Assembly (NCBI GenBank): GCA_019359215.1
Contig: JAHHHS010000031.1
Coordinates: 1 to 64,000 of the forward strand
Direction: 5' to 3'
DNA: 64,000 bases
Origin: Nostoc indistinguendum CM1-VF10
GTDB lineage: Bacteria; Cyanobacteriota; Cyanobacteriia; Cyanobacteriales; Nostocaceae
Shown here: piece after piece, positions 44,092-54,207 of the stretch
How positions within the stretch are numbered: position 1 is the stretch's first letter
Layout: each line of letters starts with the position of its first letter
The notes under the pieces: model-generated
Seen by the model: the letters and a program-made list of their open reading frames with translations, nothing else
Told to the model about the DNA's origin: nothing
The model's database searches: none
Translations under genes and position numbers: made by a program

Positions 44092-44550
44092 ATGAATTCT
44101 TTGCAGACACAGGACACAATTTTACTAGTCGAGGATAATTCAAGAGATATTCTCCTGATCCAAAGAGCTTTCCGCAAAGCTGGGATTCTTAACCCACTTC
44201 AAGTAGTGAACGATGGAGATGCAGCTGTGCTTTACCTATCTGGAGAGGAACCTTATAGCAAACGTAGTCATTATCCTTTACCAGCACTAATATTACTCGA
44301 TCTGAAACTTCCGCGCCGCTCTGGGGCTGAGGTTTTGATATGGTTACGGCAGCAACCTATACTCAAGCGGATGCCAGTCGTGGTTCTGACTTCTTCGCGG
44401 GAATATGCTGATGTTAATCATCTTTATGACTTAGGTGTTAACGCTTATATGGTCAAACCTGTTACTTTCAATAATTTAGTCGAAATTATCGATATTCTTA
44501 ACCGACATTGGATAGTTTTTAATGAAAAGCCACAATTTGAAATTCCGTAA
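44092..44550 (+). CDS. Single-domain response regulator (Rcp1-like)
   Basis: 152 residues, one receiver domain. Acidic pocket near LLVEDNSRD (Glu14-Asp15), phospho-acceptor Asp70 in LILLDLKLPRRSG, Thr100-Ser101 in VVLTSS, and Lys122 in MVKPV. The LPRRSG and long beta3-alpha3 loop (SGEEPYSKRSHYPLPAL) are typical of regulators serving phytochrome-type kinases. No output domain, so it passes phosphate on or acts by binding. Lies between two kinases on one strand: 226 bases after the first, 47 before the second. Confidence 0.93.
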   Translation: MNSLQTQDTILLVEDNSRDILLIQRAFRKAGILNPLQVVNDGDAAVLYLSGEEPYSKRSHYPLPALILLDLKLPRRSGAEVLIWLRQQPILKRMPVVVLTSSREYADVNHLYDLGVNAYMVKPVTFNNLVEIIDILNRHWIVFNEKPQFEIP

Positions 44551-44597
44551 ATTATCTTTATAAGCTTGCATATTAACTTTAAAAACCTGACGTTGAA

Positions 44598-46526
44598 ATG
44601 GTATTACACATCCTTCTAATAGACGATAATCCTCACGATCGCTTGTTAGCAATTCACGCATTGGAACAAGAGTTTGCCGATCTTCAGATTAAGCAAGTTA
44701 TTCGTCCAGAAGAGCTAAAAGAGGCGTTGTCAACAGGGAATTTTGATGTAGTAATTACTGACTATCAACTGCGATGGAGTGATGGTATAACTGTTCTGCA
44801 AAAATTTAAAAGCCGTTATCCCGAACTGCCGGTAGTGATGTTCACTAATAGTGGTTCAGAAGAAATTTCTGTAGAGGCAATGAAGGCAGGGTTAGACGAT
44901 TACGTGCTTAAGTCTGCGCGTCATTATATGCGCTTACCTATAGCGGTACGTTTAGCAGTAGAACGGGCTGCAACTAAACGTAAAGTTCAAGGTCTAGAAT
45001 TGCGCTTTCAAACCCTGCTAGATCAACTAAATGTAGGAGTTTATCGTCTGGCAACAGATGATGTTCTATTAGAAAGTAATGGTGCATTTCTGAATCTGTT
45101 GGGTATAAATTCCTTGAATAGAATTCTAGAAAGCCACACCCTTGAGCCTTACTTTCAGCCAGGAGATTATGCCAAACTCTTACAAGAACTCAAGCAAACT
45201 GGCGATTCACCCGAACGCGAAGTACTTTTACGGCGTGCAGATGGCAATGAAATTTGGGTGCGAATTAGTCAGACTTTGAGCGCCAACAATGAGATTACAG
45301 TAATTGATGGCATCATTGAGGACATTACAGCACGTAAGCAGGCAGAGCAACAGCGAGAACAATTGCTGCAACTAGAACAAGCTGCACGAACAGAAGCAGA
45401 AGCAGCTAACCGAATTAAAGATGAATTTCTTAGCGTCTTATCTCATGAGTTGCGATCGCCGCTTAATCCCATACTCGGTTGGTGTAGGCTACTTACTGAC
45501 CACCAGTTAAACGAGTCCAAGAAAACTGAAGCTATAGCCATTATTGAGCGCAATGCAAAATTGTTGGCTCAGATGATAGAAGACCTTTTAAATATTTCTC
45601 AAATTCTGCAAGGTAAACTCAGCCTGAATATTTACTCTGTAGATTTAGTATCTATAATTTTGCTAGCACTAGAGAGTGTTCAGTTAGCAGCCCAAGCTAA
45701 AAACATTCAACTGCACAGTATTTTAACACCGAATGTATGTTTTGTTTTGGGAGATCCGACTCGTTTACAGCAAGTATTTTGGAATTTGCTGTTTAATGCT
45801 ATCAAGTTCACACCTGCTGGTGGTTCTGTAGAAGTTCGCTTAAAGCAAGTTGATACACAAGTCCAGATACAAGTCACCGACACAGGCCAAGGAATTAGCC
45901 ACGACTTTTTACCTTACGTGTTTGATAAATTCCGTCAAGCAGATAGCAAGACTACTAGAAGCTTTGGTGGATTGGGAATGGGGCTGGCAATTGTCAAACA
46001 TCTCGTAGAGTTGCATGGTGGTCAAGTTTGGGCAGAAAGTCCTGGTGAAGGACGAGGTAGTACTTTTACTGTCAGACTACCATTAATGACAATGCAGACT
46101 CAAACAAATACAAACATTAAAGAGCTTGATAATCAACTAAATTTAAGTGGTATCCGAGTCTTACTAGTAGATGATGAAGTTGATTCTAAGGAATTAGCTT
46201 ATTTTATACTTCAAGAGCATGGAGCAGAAGTAATAAGTGTAGGATCGCCATTTGAAGTTATTTCAACTTTGATGGATTTTCAGCCGGATGTATTAGTGTT
46301 AGATATTGGAATGCCCGAAATGGATGGCTATATGCTGCTGGAACAAATTAGAAGTTTGCCACCAGAGCAGGGAGGGCAAATTCCAGCGATCGCATTGACA
46401 GCTTATGCCGGAAAGGTGGATAAGCAACAAGCAATCTCAGCAGGGTTTCAAGCACACTTACCCAAGCCAGTAGACATTGCCCAGCTAGTAAAAGTTATTG
46501 CCGAACTTGTAAAGCCAACCTTTTAG
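44598..46526 (+). CDS. Hybrid histidine kinase: REC-PAS-HisKA-HATPase-REC
   Basis: 642 residues. N-terminal receiver (1-120, Asp55 in VVITDYQLRWSDG), a PAS domain (about 128-250, ending EDITARKQAEQQ), HisKA with His283 in LSVLSHELRSPLNP. HATPase follows with NLLFNAIKFTPAGG, DTGQGIS, FRQADSKTTRSFGGLGMGLAI. The C-terminal receiver (about 518-640) has Asp569 in VLVLDIGMPEMDG. Cytoplasmic, no membrane helices. Together with the two genes before it this allows a multi-step phosphorelay: kinase to receiver to kinase. Targets unknown. ATG 44598. Confidence 0.92.
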   Translation: MVLHILLIDDNPHDRLLAIHALEQEFADLQIKQVIRPEELKEALSTGNFDVVITDYQLRWSDGITVLQKFKSRYPELPVVMFTNSGSEEISVEAMKAGLDDYVLKSARHYMRLPIAVRLAVERAATKRKVQGLELRFQTLLDQLNVGVYRLATDDVLLESNGAFLNLLGINSLNRILESHTLEPYFQPGDYAKLLQELKQTGDSPEREVLLRRADGNEIWVRISQTLSANNEITVIDGIIEDITARKQAEQQREQLLQLEQAARTEAEAANRIKDEFLSVLSHELRSPLNPILGWCRLLTDHQLNESKKTEAIAIIERNAKLLAQMIEDLLNISQILQGKLSLNIYSVDLVSIILLALESVQLAAQAKNIQLHSILTPNVCFVLGDPTRLQQVFWNLLFNAIKFTPAGGSVEVRLKQVDTQVQIQVTDTGQGISHDFLPYVFDKFRQADSKTTRSFGGLGMGLAIVKHLVELHGGQVWAESPGEGRGSTFTVRLPLMTMQTQTNTNIKELDNQLNLSGIRVLLVDDEVDSKELAYFILQEHGAEVISVGSPFEVISTLMDFQPDVLVLDIGMPEMDGYMLLEQIRSLPPEQGGQIPAIALTAYAGKVDKQQAISAGFQAHLPKPVDIAQLVKVIAELVKPTF

Positions 46527-46965
46527 TCACAACAGCTTCAGCACGGTTCTTTGGGGGAAAAGAAGGGTATTTTTACCAGAGATGGAGTTTGTTCGTAAGT
46601 AACGATATCTATTGGGTTTCAAATTCTTTGAGGACTAAGCCTGTGTAGCCGCGATTTCTAATCGCCTGGTATATTTGCAAATGTGATCGCCAAAGCTACT
46701 TTTGTGAAAGAACATAGGATAAAAACTTTGGCAATTAGTTGAAAAACTTATAGTAAGTCCTAATCTTATCGAGTTATTTGAGGATATTAAAATTAGCTGT
46801 TTTTAGTCAAGTCTTCAAACATAACAAATTCGTAGAATAGTTCAGAATCCTTCGTGCAAAATCAAAACAACTTAATTAAAATATTTATTTTTAAGAGATA
46901 ATAAATTTCTATGATTCTGTAGTAGTTGGATTTAAAATCCTCAAAATCCAAAAGAGTCCAAATTA

Positions 46966-47000
46966 TAATCCTCCTCGTACTTCAAGTACGAGGAGGATTA
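46966..47000. repeat. Perfect 35-base palindrome (17-1-17)
   Basis: TAATCCTCCTCGTACTT, a single C, then its exact reverse complement. It lies between the convergent hybrid-kinase and RTX genes, so it may stop transcription from both sides, though no T-run follows. It differs in sequence from the 14-1-14 palindromes. The rest of 46527-47090 has no gene. Confidence 0.75.
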
Positions 47001-47090
47001 GATATCCCTAATTAGCAATGCTGATGATTGCAATTACGGCTATTGGCATCTAGCTGCAAGCTTGCAGACATATCATTAGATTCTGTGTAA

Positions 47091-48662
47091 TTAAGCAACG
47101 ATCTCAAAGTTTACAGTTCCTAATACAGGTGGTGTTGTGGATGCATCGTTATCAATGTTGGCAAACAGACTACCTGTGCCAAAGCCTGGTGATGTCAAGT
47201 TTTGATTAAAGTACAAATTGCCAGTTCCAAAGCTGTAAGTAATGATTCCAGAGCTAGTTGCGGCTGCTGCATCATTAGCTACTATCCTAATATCGGACAG
47301 ATTGTTGAGTCCGACGAAAGTTGTCCGAGACAGAACAATTCTGTCAGAATTGCGGTTGAAGTCAGTAATTTCATCTACGCCTAAACTACCAGCACTAAAT
47401 TGAGCGCCTGAGTTGAATACAAAGCGATCGCTACCACCACCGCCTGTTAGGATATCATTACCAGCGCCACCCCTTAAGACATCACTACCAGCATCACCAT
47501 TAAGGACGTCATTGCCAGCGCCACCATAGAGGCTGTCACTGCCGTTACCACCAAAGCCGATTAATGGTGTAGTTGTGCCACTACCATCAAGAAAGTCATT
47601 TCCAGCACCGCCTGTAAAGCTGACTGCACTGACGCTAGTTCCCGCTAGGTTGTTAACATCAAGGATGTCATCGCCTCCGCCACCATTGATTTCAAAGCTC
47701 TCTGCGGTGTCTACAGTCAGGGTGAAAGGAACTAAGTTGAGCCGATCAAAGATTGCTCTTCCTTGGGCGTCTTGTTCCAGACGGAAGTTGTCTCCCGCAG
47801 CTGCGGCGCCGTTGACCTCAACCACGTCATCGCCAGCATTACCACTGATTCTGTCACTACCGTCACCGTTGTTCCAGATCAGTCGGTCGTTGCCTGCTCC
47901 GCCAGTGAAAGTATCGTTGCCACGATCTCCGATTATGGTATCGCTCCCGGCTCCACCGGATAGAAAGTCGATACCATCGCCACCTCGTAGCAAGTCATTT
48001 CCAGTTCCACCAATTAGGGTGTCATTTCCAGTTCCACCAATTAGGGTGTCATTACCAATTCCACCAGAGGCAGTTAATGGTGTAGATGTGCCACTACCAT
48101 CAAGCGAGTCATTTCCAGCACCGCCTGTAAAGCTGACTGCATCAACGCTAGTTTCTGCCAAGTCGTTAACATCGAAGATGTCATCGCCTCCGCCACCATT
48201 GACTTCAAAGCTCTCTGCGGTGTCTACAGTCAGGGTGAAAGGAACTAAGTTGAGCCGATCAAAGATTGCTCTTCCTTGAGCATCTTGTTCCAGGCGGAAA
48301 GTGTCTCCCGCAGCTGCGGCACCGTTGACCTCAACCACGTCATCGCCAGTATTACCACTGATTCTGTCGCTACCGTCACCGTTGTTCCAGATGAGTCGGT
48401 CGTTACCTGTTCCGCCACTGAAAGTGTCGTTGCCACGATTTCCGATTAGGGTATCGCTCCCGGTTCCACCGAATAGAAAGTCGATACCATCGCCACCTTG
48501 TAAGAGATCATTGCCAGTGCCACCTCGTAAGGTATCATCACCAGCGCCACCATCGAGGGTGTCATTTCCACCTAAACCATTAAAGTTATCAGAAGCGGCA
48601 TCACTAGTACCTATATCTGCTCTATTGGTTGGTCCTGGTCCTGGGGTCCAAATTACTGCCAT
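47091..48662 (-). CDS. RTX (hemolysin-type calcium-binding) repeat protein with internal duplication
   Basis: 523 residues made of GGxGxDxLx nonapeptide blocks (GGNDTLDGGAGDDTLRGGTG, GGAGNDILTGGGGSDRFVF) that bind calcium as a parallel beta-roll. A block of about 171 residues occurs twice in tandem, including the non-RTX insert GAAAAGDTFRLEQDAQGRA and FDRLNLVPFTLTVDTAESFE. At DNA level the offset is 513 bases and the copies are nearly identical. The C-terminus (DEITDFNRNSDRIVLSRTTF) is typical of RTX proteins exported by type I secretion. No adjacent transporter genes. Likely extracellular. Confidence 0.9.
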   Translation of the reverse strand: MAVIWTPGPGPTNRADIGTSDAASDNFNGLGGNDTLDGGAGDDTLRGGTGNDLLQGGDGIDFLFGGTGSDTLIGNRGNDTFSGGTGNDRLIWNNGDGSDRISGNTGDDVVEVNGAAAAGDTFRLEQDAQGRAIFDRLNLVPFTLTVDTAESFEVNGGGGDDIFDVNDLAETSVDAVSFTGGAGNDSLDGSGTSTPLTASGGIGNDTLIGGTGNDTLIGGTGNDLLRGGDGIDFLSGGAGSDTIIGDRGNDTFTGGAGNDRLIWNNGDGSDRISGNAGDDVVEVNGAAAAGDNFRLEQDAQGRAIFDRLNLVPFTLTVDTAESFEINGGGGDDILDVNNLAGTSVSAVSFTGGAGNDFLDGSGTTTPLIGFGGNGSDSLYGGAGNDVLNGDAGSDVLRGGAGNDILTGGGGSDRFVFNSGAQFSAGSLGVDEITDFNRNSDRIVLSRTTFVGLNNLSDIRIVANDAAAATSSGIITYSFGTGNLYFNQNLTSPGFGTGSLFANIDNDASTTPPVLGTVNFEIVA

Positions 48663-49847
48663 GATTGATTCTCCTAATTCTGAATTTCTAAGTGAACAAT
48701 GAGCTACTAGTAGTTCAGTTTTAAGAAAAGTATAAAAATACTAGTTTCTATTTATGAACTACAAAACTTAATAGCTTTTAGCTGCTAAGTATTACTCAGG
48801 GGTGTATTCCTTTTTATGCAGAATATTGGTTTTTGGAAAACTTCCTTACTATAAAACAATATGGTTAAGGTAAGGCTAAAAATCTGTTATCAAAGTCAAT
48901 TTTTTAACGTAGACGCCACAGGCTTCTGCTAACGAGCAGCGTCTTGCAGAGAAGGCGCAGAGAGAAGAAATAAATGTTTAACACAAGGATATTATACTAT
49001 GAAATTCGCAGACAGACCTTACTACATTCTGATTTTTTAGGTCATGCAAAGAAGAAGAATGGCTCGTAAATGCCTTTATTCAAAGGGCTTTCAGCTAATT
49101 GAATGATTTTAAATAAAGTTTAAACAATAGATGATAATTAAATAGTAACCCGTGCTTGTGCTGTAATTTTAGTGACAAACAATTAACTAATTAACAGTAT
49201 TTATAAGTGAGTACTTATCTGTAAAATATAGTGAGGTTTTATCCATAGTATATAAAAATGTCAGCGATATAAACGCAAGTATGAATACCAATTCATACTT
49301 TTACTAAGGAAGGGTTTTTACTGAAGATTGAAGCATTCGTTTTTGCATTTACTCTCAAATGAGCATTTATTAAATGAGTAAAATGTAATACTTTAATTTG
49401 ATTAAATATTTTTTTATAGAGTGAGTTCTAGTGGAGTGATATCATGTTCAGTAAATTACTTTTCATTGTCGAAGAACCCACCAAAGCTGTGCTTTATATC
49501 ATGTTCGGCAGATTAGTTATAATTCCTGCATCTGTGCAAAAACTTAAAAACTCTTTTTCCCTTTGCCCCCTGCTCCCTGCCCCCTTGCGCTCTTAATGAT
49601 AAGTCTTTAACCGGACACGATATTATATCCCTCCCCAGTTCCCCGTTTGCAGGCAGGGGTTGGGTGTGGGGTGTCAAGATATGCAGCGATATAACGATAT
49701 AATAAGTAGTCAACCGAATTTGATATGAAGCGCCACTGAACGCATCACTTTATCGTTGCAAAGTACCTAGAGGTCAATAACCCGCAACTTGGGTTGATGA
49801 TTAATATTTGATGTTTTTATGGAGCGGTTATAAAATTCTTGGCATTT
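48663..49847. other. Gene-free stretch of about 1.2 kb
   Basis: AT-rich. Dispersed-repeat fragments are visible (about 48905-48960, TAGACGCCACAGGCTTCTGC). TATCATGTTC occurs twice, at about 49440 and 49497, and CCCCTGCTCCCTGCCCCCTT lies near 49565-49584. No convincing gene; the short open frames have no start signals. Confidence 0.5.
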
Positions 49848-49880
49848 TCTCATTCCCTGGCTGACAACCAGAGAATGAGA
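49848..49880 (-). terminator. Terminator of leuCD
   Basis: Stem TCTCATTCCCTGG / CCAGAGAATGAGA (one mismatch, 7-nt loop), directly after the leuD stop on the minus strand, with a short T-run in that direction. Confidence 0.65.
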
Positions 49881-49884
49881 GAAA

Positions 49885-50493
49885 CTAACTTGCGGCTAAA
49901 TTGCCCCAGCCCACGTAGGGTAATTTTGCAGCCGTTACCCGAACTTGGTCAGCATTCGCCACCAACTGACCGCAAGCGTCCCAAGTCCCAGAAATAAATG
50001 TGCTTCTTGTGCCTTCACCGATCGCAACTGGGGCAGTGTAATCACCAATTTGCACTTGCAAGGTTTCCAAATTCACTGTCACGCCAGCTTGGGGATTGGC
50101 AGCCACTAACTCTTGCAGTTGTTTAACAGTAACAGCATCGGCACTCACACAAGGTATGCCCATTGCCACACAGTTACCGAAAAAGATTTCGGCGAAGCTT
50201 TCACCGATTAAAGCTTGGATTCCCCATTTTGCGATCGCTTGGGGTGCATGTTCCCGTGATGAACCACAGCCAAAGTTGCGGTTGACTATTAAAATATTTG
50301 CGCCTTGGTACTGGGGTTGGTCAAAGGGATGTTCACCTTTAAGTGCTGTCCGGTCATCAATAAATGCACCTTCACCTAACCCATCAAAGGTAACGGCTTT
50401 CAAATATCGCGCGGGAATGATGCGATCGGTATCTATATCATTGCCCACTAAGGGTATACCGCGCCCTGAAACTGTTTTAACTTCACTTACCAT
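49885..50493 (-). CDS. leuD: 3-isopropylmalate dehydratase small subunit
   Basis: 202 residues. With LeuC it isomerises 2-isopropylmalate to 3-isopropylmalate in leucine synthesis. Swivel domain with GNDIDTDRIIPARYLK near 17-32 and the catalytic-loop motif VNRNFGCGSSREHAPQAI (about 70-87). Lies downstream of leuC with 74 bases between, one operon. Confidence 0.96.
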   Translation of the reverse strand: MVSEVKTVSGRGIPLVGNDIDTDRIIPARYLKAVTFDGLGEGAFIDDRTALKGEHPFDQPQYQGANILIVNRNFGCGSSREHAPQAIAKWGIQALIGESFAEIFFGNCVAMGIPCVSADAVTVKQLQELVAANPQAGVTVNLETLQVQIGDYTAPVAIGEGTRSTFISGTWDACGQLVANADQVRVTAAKLPYVGWGNLAAS

Positions 50494-50567
50494 AAACTTT
50501 ATTTACCTATCATTTCAATGACAGCCTGTTAATTTCTCCAAATGACCAATGACAAATGACAAAAAAA

Positions 50568-51971
50568 TTACAGCAACTCACGCACATCAGAAACTTCGCC
50601 TTTAATCGCAGCAGTGGCAACCATCGCCGGACTCATTAACAATGTCCGACCGGAAGAGGAACCCTGTCTTCCTTTAAAGTTGCGGTTGGAGGAGGAGGCG
50701 CTGATTTGTCTTCCTTGTAGTTTATCGGAGTTCATGGCTAGGCACATAGAACATCCCGGTTCACGCCATTCAAATCCGGCTTCTTGAAAGATTTTATCCA
50801 GTCCTTCAGCTTCCGCTTCTTCCTTAACCCTTTCAGAACCAGGGACAACGAAGGCTTTGATTCCCTCTGCAACGTGGCGACCTTTGGCGATTTTTGCAGC
50901 TTCTCGTAAATCGCTAATTCTGCCGTTGGTGCAACTCCCAATAAAGCAGACATCTATTTTAGTGCCCTTGATCGGTTGACCAGGATATAAATCCATGTAG
51001 CGGTAAGCTTCTTCGGCAATAAATCGATCTTCTTCCAGCAGTTCTTCCGGTTGAGGCACTGACTGGTTGACACCGATACCTTGACCGGGAGTAATCCCCC
51101 AAGTAACGGTAGGAGGAATTTCCGCAGCGTCGAATATCACCACATTATCGTACTGGGCATCAGCATCGCTTTTAATGGAATCCCACCAAGCCACTGCTTT
51201 ATCCCAATCTGCACTTTTGGGTGCAAAATCTCTGCCTTTGAGGTAATCGTAGGTGACTTGATCTGGATTGACATAGCCGCATCTAGCACCGCCTTCGATC
51301 GCCATATTGCAGACAGTCATCCTCTCTTCCATATTCATTTGCTCAAATGTCGTACCGGCAAATTCGTAAGCATAGCCCACGCCACCTTTAACACCAAGGG
51401 TGCGGATGATATGCAATATGACATCTTTGGCGTAAACACCAGGGTTGAGAGTGCCGTTAACTTCGATTCTGCGGACTTTCAGTTTTGATAGGGCAAGCGT
51501 TTGGGAAGCGAGAACATCCCGGACTTGGCTAGTACCAATACCAAATGCGATCGCACCAAATGCCCCATGACTAGAAGTGTGGCTATCTCCACAAGCGATC
51601 GTCATTCCTGGCTGAGTCAGCCCAAGTTCTGGAGCGATTACATGAACTATACCCTGACTACCAGAACCGATATTGTAAAAAGTTATGTTATTTTCTTGAC
51701 AGTTATTTTCAAGCGCCTGAATCATTTCCTCTGCCAAGCTATCCACAAAAGGACGCGCCTGGTTTTCTGTCGGCACAATATGATCGACTGTGGCGACGGT
51801 ACGCTCTGGAAATAATACTTTTAGACCCCTCTCGCGTAACATAGCAAAGGCTTGAGGACTGGTGACTTCATGAATTAGGTGAAGCCCGATAAATAGTTGC
51901 GTCAGTCCTGAGGGAAGTGTACCAACGGTGTGTAAGTCCCAAACTTTATCAAACAGGGTACCTTTGCTCAT
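50568..51971 (-). CDS. leuC: 3-isopropylmalate dehydratase large subunit
   Basis: 467 residues, normal length. Aconitase-fold enzyme with a [4Fe-4S] cluster: ligand cysteines are in FIGSCTNGRISDLR and in the pair GCSMCLAMN. Substrate-loop motifs CGDSHTSSHGAFGA and VPGSERVKEEAEAEG are present. The N-terminus reads GTLFDKVWDLHTV. ATG at 51971. Partner LeuD is encoded next. Confidence 0.97.
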   Translation of the reverse strand: MSKGTLFDKVWDLHTVGTLPSGLTQLFIGLHLIHEVTSPQAFAMLRERGLKVLFPERTVATVDHIVPTENQARPFVDSLAEEMIQALENNCQENNITFYNIGSGSQGIVHVIAPELGLTQPGMTIACGDSHTSSHGAFGAIAFGIGTSQVRDVLASQTLALSKLKVRRIEVNGTLNPGVYAKDVILHIIRTLGVKGGVGYAYEFAGTTFEQMNMEERMTVCNMAIEGGARCGYVNPDQVTYDYLKGRDFAPKSADWDKAVAWWDSIKSDADAQYDNVVIFDAAEIPPTVTWGITPGQGIGVNQSVPQPEELLEEDRFIAEEAYRYMDLYPGQPIKGTKIDVCFIGSCTNGRISDLREAAKIAKGRHVAEGIKAFVVPGSERVKEEAEAEGLDKIFQEAGFEWREPGCSMCLAMNSDKLQGRQISASSSNRNFKGRQGSSSGRTLLMSPAMVATAAIKGEVSDVRELL

Positions 51972-52084
51972 ACGTCAATCAATATTTAAAGAGTCCGGTC
52001 TTAAATAGTATCAAAAAAAAGTCTCGGTTTTTGTAGATCACTTAATATTACTTACAGCTTTGTACTCTTATTTCTCTGTGCCGC

Positions 52085-52193
52085 GCCAGTTGCTACAACG
52101 GGGGGAACCCCCCTTCGGGTGACGCTCCTAACGTCGCTACCGCTACGCTAACACCAGTCGCCTACGGCGCTGGATTCACCGCAACGCACTGGC
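52085..52193 (-). repeat. Dispersed repeat element, copy 2 (inverted)
   Basis: Reverse-complement relative of 25419-25544: shares TTAGCGTAGCGGTAGCGACG, TTAGGAGCGTCACCCG and the GGGGGGTTCCCCCC core, with GCCAGT...ACTGGC ends. It lacks the 18-base GGCGGGTTTCCCGC hairpin segment. Confidence 0.8.
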
Positions 52194-52195
52194 TT

Positions 52196-52247
52196 CTCTG
52201 CGCCTCTGTGGTTTTATTCTTCTTTAATGAACCGCAGAGACGCAGAG
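52196..52247. repeat. CGCAGAG-type imperfect palindrome
   Basis: CTCTGCGCCTCTGTGG ... CCGCAGAGACGCAGAG with a 20-base spacer, abutting the previous repeat; a common cyanobacterial intergenic repeat. Confidence 0.6.
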
Positions 52248-52380
52248 AACACAGAGGAAGAGAGAAGAGAGGTAAAAGCGAAAATTCTCTGAAATATTGA
52301 GATGCAAAGGTGTAAATAACTTTATCCTTTTGAACAAGGATATGTTAAAGACAATACGAGATAATTGCACTACCAGCCTT

Positions 52381-53730
52381 ATGTCCATAGATTTACGGGA
52401 ATTTTATCAGGCTAGTGATCCCAGCAGAACTCTGTTTGTCAACAATAGCTCTGATGGCAAGTATTACATAGATTTTTCCTCAGTCCGAGGTGGTGATATT
52501 CTTGGCAAGCTGAAGCAAAAAATTACTTTTTTTAAGCCGAATGAACCCACTTGCACGTTATTTACTGGGCATATTGGTTGTGGGAAATCGACAGAACTAT
52601 TACGGTTACAGGCAGAACTGGAAAAGTTAGGCTTCCATGTGGTCTATTTTGAGTCCAGTGATGACTTGGAAATGACTGATGTCGATATTGCTGATGTGCT
52701 GCTAGCGATCGCTCGGCGGGTGAGTCAAAGTCTGGATAAAATTACCTTGGGGGAACCTAACAAGTTTAATGAGTTGCTGCAAGGTGCTTGGAGGGTCTTA
52801 AACTCCGAGGTGACGGGAGTAAAAGTAAAGGTTCCCAACGTCGGTGATTTTGGTGTCACCTCTGAAAAAGAAAAATTGTCTCTGTCTGTGGGCATTGGTG
52901 AAATCACTACCAAGATGAAAAATGACCCAACGCTGCGAGAAAAACTCAATCAGTATTTAGCACCGCGAAAAACTAAGCTGTTGGAAGCGATTAATCAAGA
53001 ATTATTGGAACCTGCCGTGGCTAAACTCAAACAGCAGGGTAAAAATGGTCTAGTGGTAATTGTCGATAATCTTGACCGCATAGATAATCGTGCCAAACCT
53101 TGGGGTCGTCCGCAACAGGAATATTTATTTGTCGATCAGGGTGAGTTTTTGACAAGGCTGAATTGTCATCTACTCTACACCATGCCCTTGGCTTTGAAGT
53201 TTTCCAACGATTACGGAATGCTAACCCAGCGTTTCCCAGAAGATCCCAAGGTGTTACCAATGGTACCTGTACAAAAGACTGATGGCAGTGTTCATGTAGA
53301 GGGAATGGCACTCATGCAGCAAATGGTACTTGCTAGAGCTTTTCCTGATTTGACACCAGAGGAGCGTTTAAATAAAGTTACCGAAATTTTTGATAGTGCT
53401 GCTAGCCTAGAACGCTTATGTAAAATGAGCGGTGGTCATGTGCGGGATGTGCTGAGGTTGCTGAACACCTGGATTATGGAAGAAATGAGTCTTCCCCTAA
53501 CCCGTGAAACCTTAGAGCAAGTTATTCGTTCTCGGCGGAATGAAATAATGTTGCCGATTTCTGATGATGAGTGGCAATTGTTACGTCATGTCAAGGAAAG
53601 GAAAAAGGTCAGTGATGACTAAGGATATCAAAAACTGATTCGCAGTCGGTTTGTCTTTGAATATCGGGATGGTGGCGAGTCTTGGTTTGATGTTAATCCG
53701 GTTTTGGCAGAAGCGAGAGAACTACAGTGA
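52381..53730 (+). pseudogene. P-loop ATPase, C-terminus cut by a stop codon
   Basis: The likely start is ATG 52381 (MSIDLREFYQASDPSRT); the frame is open from 52297. Walker A is GHIGCGKST, after CTLF; Walker B-like LVVIVDNLDR. It is an AAA/STAND-related ATPase of the kind found in multi-gene cyanobacterial cassettes. A TAA at 53620-53622 follows VKERKKVSDD. The same frame then continues GYQKLIRSRFVFEYRDGGES and FDVNPVLAEARELQ to a TGA at 53728-53730. The lost 35 residues look family-like, so the stop is a recent nonsense change (probably GAA to TAA). The shortened protein keeps the whole nucleotide-binding domain and might still work. Confidence 0.75.
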
Positions 53731-53760
53731 GGAATCAGGGAACCGATGAATAATTAGATT

Positions 53761-53961
53761 ATGAAATCAGAAACCAAAAATGTTTTGTTAAAAGCTTATG
53801 CACAATTGCACCAAATCACAGAAGAATTGTAATCAGCCTCAGATAAAGCCATAGAAAACAACGATTTTGAGGACGCTAGCTTACTAGCTAGTAGAGCAGA
53901 TAGACTTTATGAGGAGATAGAAAATTTAGAGATTGTAATTTCAGAACAGGAGGAAATATGA
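53761..53961 (+). pseudogene. Small helical protein with internal stop
   Basis: The frame from ATG 53761 reads KSETKNVLLKAYAQLHQITE, then TAA at 53830-53832, then SASDKAIENNDFEDASLLAS, RADRLYEEIENLE to the TGA at 53959-53961. The natural length would be about 66 residues of amphipathic helix. CAA to TAA would explain the stop. Its end overlaps the next gene as ATGA. Probable accessory subunit of the ATPase cassette. Confidence 0.6.
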
Positions 53962-54146
53962 AAACAATCCAAGAGTTAAAGACTCGTATTCAAGAACTCA
54001 ATAAACAAGCTGTTGAATTTAGTAGAAAAGCATCTGAAGTATGCTTAACTGACCGTCAGCAAGCCAAGTATTTTAGACAGCAGGCAAGAGAAGCTAGCAA
54101 ACGCACTCAAGTATTGATACAGGAATTAAAACGCCAGGAAGTTTAA
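53958..54146 (+). CDS. Small coiled-coil protein
   Basis: 62 residues, intact: KTIQELKTRIQELNKQAVEF and FRQQAREASKRTQVLIQELK give a continuous amphipathic helix rich in Gln, Lys and Glu. Preceded by AGGAGG eight bases upstream of the ATG, a strong ribosome-binding site. It lies between the ATPase and the STAND-like gene, on the same strand. Function unknown; it may link the two large proteins. Confidence 0.7.
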   Translation: MKTIQELKTRIQELNKQAVEFSRKASEVCLTDRQQAKYFRQQAREASKRTQVLIQELKRQEV

Positions 54147-54207
54147 TTTGTAGTCTTTAATCTTTCCTCTGCCTCCTACACTCTAGATTTACGTCAGCTT
54201 ATGACTT

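Noticed and set aside
47575..48279. 234-codon open frame on + opposite the RTX gene
   Set aside because: Proline/serine-rich antisense shadow of the GGxGxD repeats.
49513..49713. Minus-strand open frame rich in proline and glycine
   Set aside because: It runs across CCCCTGCTCCCTGCC repeats and has no start signal.
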